Part shown: positions 38,196 to 47,247 of the stretch, piece by piece
Layout of the letters: every line of letters starts with the position of its first letter
Position numbering within the stretch: the first letter of the stretch is position 1
Origin: Streptomyces sp. KMM 9044
GTDB lineage: Bacteria; Actinomycetota; Actinomycetes; Streptomycetales; Streptomycetaceae
DNA: 64,000 bases
Direction: 5' to 3'
Assembly (NCBI RefSeq): GCF_024701375.2
Contig: NZ_CP113910.1
Location: 3,038,001 to 3,102,000 of the forward strand
The notes under the pieces: generated by a model
The model's input: only the letters and a program-made list of their open reading frames with translations
What the model was told of the DNA's origin: nothing
Databases searched by the model: none
Translations under genes and position numbers: made by a program

Positions 38196-38387
38196 ATGAC
38201 CGAGCCCCCGCGCTGGCGGAAGTCCTCGTTCTCTGGCGGCGGCGACGGCAACACCTGCGTGGAAATCGCCCCGTTGCGTACCCGAGTCGCGATACGCGAC
38301 TCGAAGAACCCGTCCCGGGGCACGGTGACCATCCCGGTCGGCTCCTTCACCGCCCTCGTCCAGAGCCTCAAGACGACCACCACCTGA
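38196..38387 (+). CDS. DUF397 protein partner of the XRE regulator
   Basis: Small protein of 63 residues with the full family signature: RWRKSSFSGGGDGNTCVEIA, VAIRDSKNP and a C-terminal PVGSFTALVQSLK. DUF397 proteins act with the adjacent XRE/DUF5753 proteins, probably as antitoxin-like or anti-regulator partners. I prefer the ATG at 38196, preceded by GAGG, to the GTG at 38184 that overlaps the XRE stop. Confidence 0.85.
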   Translation: MTEPPRWRKSSFSGGGDGNTCVEIAPLRTRVAIRDSKNPSRGTVTIPVGSFTALVQSLKTTTT

Positions 38388-38513
38388 CAAGGCGCCGACT
38401 CCACCCACTCCAACGCCCTGCTCCCCCATGCCCTCACGCAACAAGCAACGCGTGCGATAAGTTCATACGCGCGTTCTAACGGTAGGCATTGCGTGTGCAC
38501 GGCGGAGAATACG

Positions 38514-38632
38514 GTGTCGCACAGGCCGACGGACTGGCACGTACTCGACCTGGAGAAGGACCCGACACCGGGCGATCCGCGACGCATCCGCAAACTCGGA
38601 CGGGTACGGACGTCCGATCAGCGTGGAGGAAT
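38514..38632 (+). pseudogene. 5' remnant of the duplicated T7SS effector gene
   Basis: From the GTG at 38514 the first 28 codons are almost the same as those of the effector at 31980 (RPTDWHVLDLEKDPTPGD), with 74 bp identical (38526-38599 and 31988-32061). After codon 28 homology stops, and the antisense group II intron begins at 38633. All of the helical domain, toxin and immunity parts are gone. Confidence 0.85.
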
Positions 38633-40847
38633 GTAGGGTCGGGGGCTGGCGCGGTGGCGAAGTGCTTCCGCTCCGTTTCCAGCCCCCGCCGCTTCGAACC
38701 GTGCATGCGGTTCTCCCGCACACGGCTCACCGACGTCGTTCACCGACGGCATTCGGCCTTTCCCGCCAGGGTCTTCCGGCCCTGGGTGCCACGACGGTTC
38801 CGTACGGGCTGATCAGACCGAGGTCGTTCGGGGACGAGATGGTCAGCACCCACCAACCGAAGGCCCGGCTACGCCGGTGCTTTCTGCTGATGAAGTGCGC
38901 GACGCGTACCCGTGCGAATCTGCCGATCTTGCTGAAGCGGCGGGCGGAATGACCGTACCTGAAGTACGCCATCCACCCGCGGAGGAACAAGTTCAGGTCC
39001 TCCACGATCACTTCGGGACGCAGCGGGAGCCTGCGCCAGGCGGTAATCTCCCGGACCCGGTCGCGGGCGTGCTGCATCGCCCTGTTCGAGGGCCAGCGGG
39101 CGAGGAACTCGACGCGTCGGCGTCCGGGTCCTCGAACTTGACGGGGGTACCGCCGGCCGTCGGCACCTCGGCACGCGCCGACTGCCCGTCGAACGTCCTG
39201 GTCGGGCGGCGCTCCGTGGGGCGGCCGAGGCGCGTCGGCCGACGATCACCCCCACCAACTTCGAAGAGCCGTCGGCGTCCGTGCAGCCCCCGGGAACGCA
39301 CCTGACCGTGGTGGAATCCGAGGAAGTCAAAACCTTCCCCGCCCGTCGCCAGATGCACGATCCGAGTCCTGGCCGCCTTCGGCTTCAGCCCCAGCTCCCC
39401 CAGCAGTTCGACCAGTCGGGCGAGAGCCCTCTCGGCCTGGCTGCGGGAGAAGCACATCACGACCAGCTCGTCGGCATGGCGGACCAGGGTCCCGTCGTGC
39501 TCGTCCCACGCCCGGTCCAGCCGGTGCAGATAGACATTGCACAGCAGCGGTGAGATCACACCGCCCTGCGGGGTCCCGGTCACCGGCCGTCGCACCTGCC
39601 CGTCCTCCATCACCCCGGCGCGCAAGATCTGCCGCAGGAGCTTGAGAACAGACTGGTCGCAGACGCGTTCCTCGACCGCAGACATCAACTTCTCGTGCGG
39701 GATCGCCGAGAAACACTCGGCGATGTCCGTCTCCACCACCCACCGCTTGCCCCGATAGTGCTCGTCGATGAGCACCTGCAAGGCGTCATGCGCCGAGCGT
39801 TTCGGGCGGAACCCGAAGCTGCACGCCAGCATGTCGGCCTCGAAAACCGGCTCGAGCACGATCTTCATCGCGGCCTGCACGATACGGTCACGAACCGTCG
39901 GGATGGACAGCGGTCTTTGCTCGTCCTTCACCCCCGGCTTGGGGATGAGTACCCGGCAGGCAGGCAACGGCCGATACCGTCCCTGCCGCAACTCGTCGGC
40001 CATCTCGCCAAGAAGACGGTCAATGCCGTACTCCTCGACGTCGGCCAGGGTGGTGCGGTCGACGCCCGGTGCGCCGTTGTTGGCACGCACCATGGCCCAC
40101 GCGCGCCGGAGAACATCCCTGCGGTGGATCTTGTCTCCCAGCGCGTGAAACCGCCGTCCGGGATCGGCCTTGGCCGACCGGTAAAGCGCATGCTGCAAGG
40201 CGCGGACCTTGTCCGAGGGAGAACGTCCCCCGACGGCGGGACTAGCCATACGGGCACTCACCGGGCCCCTCCTTCACCTCATGACGCACCGACGAAGCAG
40301 TGGCCCTTCCCTCACCGGGAGCTGTGTTGTCTCCTCGGCACGAGCGGTACTACGGCCACCTCCGACGCCCACCCGGCTCGCGTCCACTTCCCGGGATCAC
40401 CGGTTATAGGACACGCCGCTTCCGATGACGTCTATCCGCAGGTCACCGGGCCAGGGAGGGCCTCCCCAGTTCCCGCCGCCACCTTCGATACGTTCCGCGC
40501 CCCATACGCCGAGGAGTCCTTCACGGCTACCATCCAGGATCTTCACCGCTTCCATGGCCTTCGCCCCGATTTCGAAGGGCTCGGCACTCCCTCGTTCCAC
40601 CCGAAAGAGTGGCTGAGTAACGACGCCGCAGGCTTCGCGTAATGCTACGGACCGTATCGTCGCTCCCCCTTGCAGGGCCTTTGACGCTGGGCTTCGACGC
40701 CGGACGTTTCCCTCCGACGCCGCCAGCCTGCTACCGGGCCTCCTGGCAGCTACCCGGACCGGACTTCCACCGGCAGGCGACGACGAGCTTCCGAACAGCA
40801 AGAACACCGCTACGTCACGGTGTCACCTCCTGTTCTGCTGGGCGCAC
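38633..40847 (-). mobile_element. Group II intron 2, decayed, antisense to host gene
   Basis: On the minus strand the 5' end reads GTGCGCCCAGCAG at 40847 and domain V is at 38728-38696 (GAGCCGTGTGCGG ... CATGCACGGTTC). Domain VI pairs two GGGGGCTGG/CCAGCCCCC arms and the 3' end is at about 38633 (CCTAC). Length is close to 2.2 kb. It sits between the effector remnant and the fused chaperone gene, in opposite orientation, so transcripts of those genes could not splice it out. Confidence 0.78.
38727..40261 (-). pseudogene. Group II intron reverse transcriptase, inactive
   Basis: The first 350 residues follow the RT pattern (RVLIPKPGVKDEQRPLSIPT, CSFGFRPKRSAHDALQ, ETDIAECFSAIPH, TGTPQGGVISPLLCNV). 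The active-site box is RHADELVVM instead of RYADDLVVM: Tyr to His and the second Asp to Glu. Near 39110-39125 a frameshift separates the maturase part, which resumes as VEFLARWPSNRAMQHARDRV and ends RPWRERPNAVGERRR. Two independent lesions make it non-functional. Confidence 0.85.
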
Positions 40848-40859
40848 GACAAAGACTCA

Positions 40860-41513
40860 TTGACTACCGACAGAGGTGGCGAGCCCAACGAAGAGGTCCG
40901 GGGAACGCCCACCTTCGCCGACTGCATCTCGTTGGCGGTCCCGGACTCGTGGTGGGAGTTCGGCATCCGCCCGGAGGGGCGCGAGGCCACGATCCGGGCC
41001 CTGGTCGAGGAGCGGATCCGTGAACTCCCGGAACTCGCCCCGTACCGCGCCGACCTGACCGCCATGCTCCGCAGGATGGCGAAGGACGCCCACGACTCCG
41101 GTGCCCTCTACCTGGGCTGCATGGCCGAGAACTTCGACGGCGTCCCGCTCTCCGCGACCGTCACGGTCTCCGTCCTCGGCGCCAGGAACGAACAGGGCGT
41201 CGCCCTGTCCACCGACCCGCGGGCCATCGCCGGGAGCCTGGGCACGATCACCGCCCGCCGCGAGGGCGACGCCTGGCGCGAGGTCACGACCGTCGACATC
41301 CCCGACGTGGGCCCGGCCGCGCGGACCTACGGCGTCGAGGACGTACCCGTCGCGCAGGGCGACAGCCGTACCCTCCGTATGGTGCTGACACAGACCTGCA
41401 TCCCCGTGCCGGGAACCACCGACGAGTTCAAGAAACTCGACGACGAACTCACCCGACAGGTCAAGGACCAGATGCAGGTCAAGGACGAACGGGGCGGCAA
41501 GGGCAACGCGTAG
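40860..41513 (+). CDS. Chaperone-like domain fused to a WXG export tail
   Basis: Codes up to 217 residues. After a 22-residue unrelated start, residues to about 188 are nearly identical to the chaperone-like protein at 34020. At 41423/41424 the sequence jumps to the last 30 codons of the WXG-like gene (copy of 34907-34996), keeping FKKLDDELTRQ. Relative to the left copy a 380-bp deletion (34527-34906) produced an in-frame fusion. The start (TTG 40860) is uncertain because the intron lies just upstream. May be expressed only if a promoter is supplied. Confidence 0.6.
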   Translation: MTTDRGGEPNEEVRGTPTFADCISLAVPDSWWEFGIRPEGREATIRALVEERIRELPELAPYRADLTAMLRRMAKDAHDSGALYLGCMAENFDGVPLSATVTVSVLGARNEQGVALSTDPRAIAGSLGTITARREGDAWREVTTVDIPDVGPAARTYGVEDVPVAQGDSRTLRMVLTQTCIPVPGTTDEFKKLDDELTRQVKDQMQVKDERGGKGNA

Positions 41514-41523
41514 CGGGCCGGCG

Positions 41524-42126
41524 TCAGAGCGACAGCGTGTGCGCGATGCCGTCCACGATGCCTTCCAGGGGTTCGTCCAGGACCGGCTCCGTCCAGGACA
41601 CCAGGAGGGTGACCGCGGCGTCCGTCGTGGCCGGCCGGACGCCGTAGAAGAGGGTGCGGATCACCGGACGCGGTCCGAGGAGGCGCTTCCTGTCCTCGAC
41701 GAGGTTCTGGCGGATGCGCACGGCGTCGCCGAGGGGCAGCCGCGTCTCGCGGACGTCCGGTTCTCCGAAGTCCCGCGCCGACATGGACGCGGTGAGCAGG
41801 GAGAGGGTCACCTCGGGGTGGGTGGCGTCCGGATGGACGGCGTCGAGCTCCAGGACGGCCGCCACCGCATGGTGCCCGCTGACGTACCAGCCGAAGGCAC
41901 CGAGAAGCTCGCGGGTACGGCAGTCGGCCGCCACTCGCTTCAGGTCGCGGGCCAGCAGACGGGCGTTGCCCTTCTCCCCGTCGCGCTCGTACCGTTCGGC
42001 GAGTTCCTTCGCCTGGTACGTGGCCCAGTAGTCCAGGTCCAGGGTGCCGGACAGGGGAAACGGCACCCAGTCCTGCGAGCACTCCAGGCCGAGGTTCGAC
42101 AGGTCGTCGGTCATGTCCGTGGTCAC
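41524..42126 (-). CDS. T7SS chaperone-like protein, second type
   Basis: Protein of 200 residues with no signal or membrane segment. Near the N-terminus it has LECSQDWVPFPLSG and a helical region (AKELAERYERDGEKGNARLL); the end (SWTEPVLDEPLEGIVDGIAH) resembles the end of the upstream neighbour. The GTG at 42126 overlaps the preceding stop (GTGA). It is the last gene of a five-gene operon with an effector and WXG-like gene. Only 10 bp separate its stop from that of the convergent gene. Confidence 0.6.
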   Translation of the reverse strand: MTTDMTDDLSNLGLECSQDWVPFPLSGTLDLDYWATYQAKELAERYERDGEKGNARLLARDLKRVAADCRTRELLGAFGWYVSGHHAVAAVLELDAVHPDATHPEVTLSLLTASMSARDFGEPDVRETRLPLGDAVRIRQNLVEDRKRLLGPRPVIRTLFYGVRPATTDAAVTLLVSWTEPVLDEPLEGIVDGIAHTLSL

Positions 42127-42728
42127 TCCGTCCAGGTCAGCGAGGCGGCGATCGCGTCGAAGAGGCCGGCCATCGCGTCGGCGATCGGCTCCAGGGGCGT
42201 GGAGAAGGTGAGCAGCAGGAACTCCGTCGTGCCGGGGACGGGCACGTGGTACTCCACCGAGACGGAGACGTGGCCCCCGTCCTTCCCCTCCCCCGGTCGG
42301 CGCGTCGTTCTGCGCACCCGTACGGCGGTGCCCGCCGCCAGTTCTTCGATACCGACCTCCGTCGCCGTGGCCGGACCGGCCTCCTGAGCGAACGCCCGCG
42401 CCAGAGCCTCCGGCGGCAGTGGTTCGGCGTGGCGGAGCGGTGCCAGGCTCACCAGCAGCGAGGCGGGGACGGTGAACGGCCCCGCCTCCTGGAGGCTGAG
42501 GTACAGCTCGATGCCGCCGCCGCGGTGCGCCTTGGCAGCACGGTTGCGCAGGTCCGCGCGCAGCTCGTCCTTGAGGTGCGGCGCGTTGTCGATGCCGTGG
42601 AACTGCCGCTCCACCAGAGCGTCGATCGACCTGTCGCGCTGTTCCGGGTCCAGCAGGATCCGGAACCACCCCTCCGGCAGGAGCAGGCGGTAGTCGGCGG
42701 GCGGGGCGGTCTTCCCGGTGCGTGTCAT
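42123..42728 (-). CDS. T7SS chaperone-like protein
   Basis: Protein of 201 residues with the start pattern LLPEGWFRILLDPEQRDRSI shared with 34020 (VPDSWWEFGIRPEG) and a C-terminal PVPGTTEFLLLTFSTP block that parallels PVPGTTDQVVLVSGAS there. This places both in one family. Coupled by ATGA overlap to the membrane protein upstream and by GTGA to the gene downstream. Function by context only. Confidence 0.62.
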   Translation of the reverse strand: MTRTGKTAPPADYRLLLPEGWFRILLDPEQRDRSIDALVERQFHGIDNAPHLKDELRADLRNRAAKAHRGGGIELYLSLQEAGPFTVPASLLVSLAPLRHAEPLPPEALARAFAQEAGPATATEVGIEELAAGTAVRVRRTTRRPGEGKDGGHVSVSVEYHVPVPGTTEFLLLTFSTPLEPIADAMAGLFDAIAASLTWTE

Positions 42729-44047
42729 CGACTGCCCTCCCTGGACGTCCGTTCCGGAACCGGCCGGTCGAGCAGGAGCCGGCTGCGCAGTTGGTGGAGC
42801 GCGTACGGCACGGCCTGCAGGACGAGGCCGAGCACCCCCATGAGCACCGCGGCGGCCGCCGGCCCGGGGGCCGAGTCCGCGACCCGCAGGCCCTGGACCA
42901 CCGAGAAGAAGGAACCGAAGGCCATGACGGCGGTGGACGACACCCCGGCGACGGTGCCGGGGAACCGCGCCATGCGGCGGGCTGCCGGACCGGAACCGGG
43001 CAGCAGCCCCGTGCCCAGCACCGGGCCCTTGGGCCAGGCCCCCTTGCCGCCCAGACGGCGCTCGGACACCGCCAGCCCGGCGGCCCGGCGCAGCCTCGAC
43101 CACCCGTCGGCACCCTCCTCGCCGCCGAACCACAGGTCCCACGGGAACACCGCCCGCACCTGCTCCCCGGGACCGCGGAGTTCGACACCGACCGGTCTGC
43201 CCGCGCGGTCCTCCACCCGGACCAGCGAGGTCACCGCGTGCGGGCCGGACAGCGCGAACCAGTACTCCTGGCCGCCCAGGTCGCGCAGGACGAGGTCCCG
43301 GTCCTGTACCCGCAGCTCGGTGTGCCGGCGGAACCTGACCGTTGCACCGGTCTCCCGCGCGGGGCCGGCCCGGACGCGTTCACGGACGACGGGGTCGTGG
43401 CGCCCCGTCCGCAGCCGGATCCAGCCCCGCAGCGCCAGCCGTGCCACGGGCGCCGGGAAGGCGGTCGCGGCGAGCAGCAGGACGATCCAGGGGACCGTCG
43501 TGTCGGAGAACACGACCCACGTGAACACCGCGAACCAGACGCTCCCCGCGACGGCGCGCGTGCCCCAGTACCAGGACGGGAAGGAACGGCCCGGGCCGAG
43601 GGAGGCGCCCGCGCCCTTCGAGACCACCAGGGGGTCGTTTCTGTCCCGTACGACGTGCAGTGGCACCCCCGCGGCCCGCAGCAGTCCCGCCACGCCCGTC
43701 CGGGCGAGCAGTTGTTCGCCCTGCACCGACCGCTTGGGCAGCACGGGAGCCTCGGGCAGCCAGTCCTCGATGTCGAAGCGGCCGACCAGCGCACCGTCCC
43801 CGTCCTGCAGTTGCACCTCCCCCCAGGAGCCGGGGAGGTCGGGCCCCACGCGCGTCCTGTCCCCGCCCGCCGCGTCGACGAACACGGCACGGGCGATACC
43901 GGCGGCCCCGCCGACCGGGAAGCGTCGGGTACGTCCGCGGGTGCGCAGGACGAGAGCGCCGTCCTGTGCGTAGAACCGGGAGACGTGGCATCGTTCCAGG
44001 CCGGGACCGCGCGAGGCGGCCGGCCTGAGGGCGGGCTCGGTGCTCAA
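42725..44047 (-). CDS. Membrane protein of the T7SS effector operon
   Basis: Protein of 440 residues. Four predicted membrane segments, in two pairs: about 163-182 and 184-204, and about 366-386 and 393-415. The region between them is soluble and basic. The start is a TTG at 44047 that overlaps the effector stop (TTGA); there is no better candidate. It may help the effector reach or enter membranes, or be immunity to it; no family is recognised. Confidence 0.55.
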   Translation of the reverse strand: MSTEPALRPAASRGPGLERCHVSRFYAQDGALVLRTRGRTRRFPVGGAAGIARAVFVDAAGGDRTRVGPDLPGSWGEVQLQDGDGALVGRFDIEDWLPEAPVLPKRSVQGEQLLARTGVAGLLRAAGVPLHVVRDRNDPLVVSKGAGASLGPGRSFPSWYWGTRAVAGSVWFAVFTWVVFSDTTVPWIVLLLAATAFPAPVARLALRGWIRLRTGRHDPVVRERVRAGPARETGATVRFRRHTELRVQDRDLVLRDLGGQEYWFALSGPHAVTSLVRVEDRAGRPVGVELRGPGEQVRAVFPWDLWFGGEEGADGWSRLRRAAGLAVSERRLGGKGAWPKGPVLGTGLLPGSGPAARRMARFPGTVAGVSSTAVMAFGSFFSVVQGLRVADSAPGPAAAAVLMGVLGLVLQAVPYALHQLRSRLLLDRPVPERTSREGSR

Positions 44048-45471
44048 CGGGTGACCCCGTCGTAGAGGGAGGTGACCGTGCCGTAGGCGCCCTCCGCGCC
44101 GGCGGTGGTGCCGGTGGCCGTGGTACCCGCCCAGACGTTGGCCTGGCCGGTGAAGTTGTTCAGCGCGCCGCTGACCGCGGGCAGTTCCCGGGCGGCCGGT
44201 GCGATGCCGTCGAGACCGGCGGCCGTCCTGGCGAGGTCGGGGTCCAGGGTGCCCGCCGAGCGGGGGGCGGCCATGCCGCTGAGCCCGTCACGCCGGCCCT
44301 GTCGGGAGAACGCGTTGCCGACCGACTTCACGCCGTCGACCGTGTCCCGGTACATGGCGGACGGGCTGAAGCCCTCCTTGATGTTGCTCCAGTTGGGAAG
44401 CTTCCCCTTGGGCATGTCCGCCATCGCCTGTGCCGCGTCCTTTCTCCGGTTGCTCCCCTGGGCACCGCGGTTGGCGAGGTTCCAGGCCTTGTTGGTCTTC
44501 ATGCCGGACGCCACGGCGTTCTTGTAGAGGTTGCTGCGTGCCAGGGCCTTGCTGCCGGCGGCCACGCCCTTCGCTCCGGCCATCGCCGCCCGTCCGAGAC
44601 CGAAGGTGGCGACGCCCACGGCGTCCAGGATCACCGACTTCCAGCTTCCCTCACCACCCAGCGCGAGCACCAGGTCGGTGGCGAGCGCCACGACGCTGGC
44701 CGCCAGGGCGACGGCGCCGGCCACGGCGGCGATGGCCTGCCCGATGACCGGGATCCATCCCAGGGCCAGGGCCGCCACTCCCGCCCACAGGGCGATCCGT
44801 CCCGCCCATGTGGAGATCTCCTTGAGCCAGCCGGCGTTCTCGTGGACCCAGTTCTTGAACTTGTCCTTCCAGCCGTCCTTCAGCCCGTCGCTCTCGATCA
44901 CGTCGTAGATCGCGTCGGCAGCCCTTCGAGCGGCACGGTCACGGATGCCCTTGGCGGTCTCCAGCGCCTCCTTCGCCGCCGACAGGGCGGAGGACGCCGC
45001 CTCCTGCTGCCGGGTGTGCTTCTTCCTGTCCGGATCGTCCTTCGGGGTGTCGTCGGGCAGCCCGTCCAGCGACCGCTTCGCGGACCCCAGGCCCTCATCG
45101 GCCGTCTCGGCGTCCCGCAGCGCCTTGTCGGCCACCTGCTGGGCGCGATGCAGTTCCGAGGCGAACTCGTTGCTGCACACCCCGTCCCGCACCTGCGTAC
45201 CGAGCGCGTCGGCGGCCTCGTCGTAGCGTTTGAAGGCCTTGCGGAGCTTGTCACCGGCGCCCTCGGCCGCGCCCCGGAACTCGGTGGCAGCCTTGCCCTT
45301 CCAGTTCTCCACGGACGCCAGCGCCTTGATCTCGCGGGCTTCCTTGTCGATGGCCTCGGCGGTCTTGCGCAGTTGCCGTCCGAGACGTGCGACCGCGTCC
45401 GGGTCCCCGGGGACCGGGTCGGAGGACTCGTCGAGCACGGCCCAGCGGTGCGCGGCGGGGCGGGCCGTCAT
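44044..45471 (-). CDS. T7SS effector-type protein
   Basis: Protein of 475 residues with the same plan as 31980 and 58341: DPVPGDP at 18-24, WKG at 57-59 in a helical hairpin, a helical stretch to 200, a hydrophobic part at 222-272, then a variable, Ala/Gly-rich C-terminus with no toxin motif that I recognise. The ATG at 45471 overlaps the WXG-like stop. Probably exported by the T7SS together with its partner. Confidence 0.7.
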   Translation of the reverse strand: MTARPAAHRWAVLDESSDPVPGDPDAVARLGRQLRKTAEAIDKEAREIKALASVENWKGKAATEFRGAAEGAGDKLRKAFKRYDEAADALGTQVRDGVCSNEFASELHRAQQVADKALRDAETADEGLGSAKRSLDGLPDDTPKDDPDRKKHTRQQEAASSALSAAKEALETAKGIRDRAARRAADAIYDVIESDGLKDGWKDKFKNWVHENAGWLKEISTWAGRIALWAGVAALALGWIPVIGQAIAAVAGAVALAASVVALATDLVLALGGEGSWKSVILDAVGVATFGLGRAAMAGAKGVAAGSKALARSNLYKNAVASGMKTNKAWNLANRGAQGSNRRKDAAQAMADMPKGKLPNWSNIKEGFSPSAMYRDTVDGVKSVGNAFSRQGRRDGLSGMAAPRSAGTLDPDLARTAAGLDGIAPAARELPAVSGALNNFTGQANVWAGTTATGTTAGAEGAYGTVTSLYDGVTR

Positions 45472-45785
45472 TTCCCGCCCCCCTTCGGCTGCCGGTCGTC
45501 AGTGCTTCTGAGGGCCTCGGCGAGTTCGTGGTCGAGCGTCTCGTACGACTCGGCGGCGCCCTTGGTGATCCCGTGCAGCTTCTCCAGCTCCTCCGTGAGC
45601 TGCCTGCGGTGGATCTTCCAGTTGCTGTCGAACTCGTCGAAGGCGTCCAGGATCTTCTGCGCGCCGATGTCGTCGACGCCGTACCCGTCGGCCGGGTTCG
45701 CCCGTTCCGCGAAGGTGTCGCGGATGCGCTTCAGCGCGCGGGCGCTCTCCTTGATCCGCGCTATGTCCGCTTCCTGGTCTCCCAT
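45468..45785 (-). CDS. WXG100-like small T7SS substrate
   Basis: Protein of 105 residues, all helical, with FDSNWKIHRRQL at the turn and the export signal YETLDHELAEAL near the end. The ATG at 45785 has GGAGGAGGAG just upstream, the strongest site in the operon. It begins 23 bp after the tadG stop, so the effector operon is likely transcribed from the tad promoter. Confidence 0.72.
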   Translation of the reverse strand: MGDQEADIARIKESARALKRIRDTFAERANPADGYGVDDIGAQKILDAFDEFDSNWKIHRRQLTEELEKLHGITKGAAESYETLDHELAEALRSTDDRQPKGGGK

Positions 45786-45808
45786 GGTGCTCCTCCTCCG
45801 GCCCCGGC

Positions 45809-46270
45809 TCAGCCGACCTCGTTCTCCGCCACCGCCTGGCCGCGGACCACCACATCGCCACCGTAGAACACGCCGGTGAAGACGGGTGAGTACGTCAACT
45901 GGACCTGTACCTCGACTCCTTGGGCGCTCGCCGCCACGCAGTGCGTACCGGCGACGTCCGCGCCGGACATGTCCATCTCGCGGGCGAAGGCCTTCACCCG
46001 GGCGTCGCAGTTCTCGTAGTTGATGGGAGCGGGCTCGTCCACGTTCTCGTACAGGGCCTCGCGGTCGATGTCCTGGGCGGCGTAGCGGGCGGCCTGTTCC
46101 GCGATGTCGGCGGCGCGTTCGCGCTGGGAGACGGAGAGACCGCCGTCGATCACGAAGGCCGCGAGGGAGATGAAGACCAGCGCGAAGACGATGACCGCGC
46201 CGGCGCCGGAGCCACGGTCGTCGAACCCGGGGCCGCGACGCGTCAGCCACGTGCGCACCTGTGCCCTCAT
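45809..46270 (-). CDS. TadG-like pilus assembly protein
   Basis: Protein of 153 residues. An N-terminal hydrophobic helix VIVFALVFISLAAFVIDGGL follows a short basic head; the TadG/Rv3660c-like (Flp-pilus helicase/secretion-type) pattern FVIDGGLSVSQRERAADIAE is clear. Last gene of the tad block. About 120 bp of its 3' end are duplicated at 35881-36000 in the chimeric ORF. ATG overlap with the upstream tadE. Confidence 0.8.
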   Translation of the reverse strand: MRAQVRTWLTRRGPGFDDRGSGAGAVIVFALVFISLAAFVIDGGLSVSQRERAADIAEQAARYAAQDIDREALYENVDEPAPINYENCDARVKAFAREMDMSGADVAGTHCVAASAQGVEVQVQLTYSPVFTGVFYGGDVVVRGQAVAENEVG

Positions 46271-46728
46271 GCCGTCCTCCGGTACGGGTCCAACGGTGAA
46301 CTGAAGCTCGCCGACAGGGTCGTCGGGATGTTCAGGCCCAGCATGGCCAGGCCGCGCACCTCGCAGCTCACCTCGACCGTGAAGAGGGTGTCCGGTTCGA
46401 AGCCCGCACTGGTCTGTACGACGTTCACCGGACCCGAGCAGATGTCCGCGAGGTTCGCCTCGGCCGCGTCGCGTGCCTCGGCCATCGCCCGCACGTGGTC
46501 CTTCTGGAGGGAGCCCGCGCGTGCCGCGTCCCGGGCCGCGCCGTCCAGCGCGCCGCGTCCGCTGACCAGTTGCCCGAACGCCACCAGCACCAGGATGAAC
46601 AGGATCATCACCGGAGCGAGGATCACCACCTCGACGGTGGACAGGCCACGGTCGTCCGCGGGCAGCCGGCGGGACGGGCCCCGGCCGTTTACCGGTCCCC
46701 GGCGCTCCGGCCGACGGGAGAGGCCCAT
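46267..46728 (-). CDS. TadE family pseudopilin
   Basis: Minor pilin of 153 residues. The prepilin site is DDRGLSTVEVVILAPVMIL: Gly before the cut and Glu at +5. The mature part has two Cys (CSGPVN, CEVRG) that could pair. Starts at an ATG at 46728, directly after the stop of the preceding tadE. Confidence 0.85.
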   Translation of the reverse strand: MGLSRRPERRGPVNGRGPSRRLPADDRGLSTVEVVILAPVMILFILVLVAFGQLVSGRGALDGAARDAARAGSLQKDHVRAMAEARDAAEANLADICSGPVNVVQTSAGFEPDTLFTVEVSCEVRGLAMLGLNIPTTLSASFSSPLDPYRRTA

Positions 46729-47178
46729 CTAGTTCTCCCCCTCTTCCACGAACCGCTCCACCGGACCCGCCGACCGGGCGTGCACCGTGAGGTCGAGGCC
46801 CGGGAACACCGTCGGGATGCGTGCCGTGATCTCCACGCCCACCGTGTCCTGCTCCGGCTGGAGCATCCGCACGTCCGGCGACAGCACCAGCTGCGGTCCC
46901 AGTTGCCGGATGTAGCTGTCCACCACGTCCTGTGCCTCGCCCCGCCAGCCGCCGGGCTGGTCGTGCGCCGTCGCCCGCGCCTTGCGCGCGCCCGCCTGCG
47001 CCGCCGCCTGGGCGACGTGGTCCGCGAAGAAGTACAGCGCGAACTGCACCGTCGCGAAGATCATGAAGAACAGGACCGGAGTGAGCAGCACGAACTCGAT
47101 CGCGGTCATGCCGGAGTCGCCGCGGACGGAGGCGGCCTCCGCCCGTCGGCGTGCCCAGCGACGTACGCGCACCGGCAT
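46729..47178 (-). CDS. TadE family pseudopilin
   Basis: Minor pilin of 149 residues. Prepilin cleavage motif SGMTAIEFVLLTPVLFFMIF with Gly at -1 and Glu at +5, after a basic 22-residue leader. The body is polar. Encoded between flp and the second tadE, so probably part of the pilus tip or base. Confidence 0.86.
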   Translation of the reverse strand: MPVRVRRWARRRAEAASVRGDSGMTAIEFVLLTPVLFFMIFATVQFALYFFADHVAQAAAQAGARKARATAHDQPGGWRGEAQDVVDSYIRQLGPQLVLSPDVRMLQPEQDTVGVEITARIPTVFPGLDLTVHARSAGPVERFVEEGEN

Positions 47179-47247
47179 TTCCGTTCCCCGTAGGCGTCAG
47201 GTGTCAGACGTTCGGCGGTAGCACAAGCAGTGACCATGTGCGTGCGG

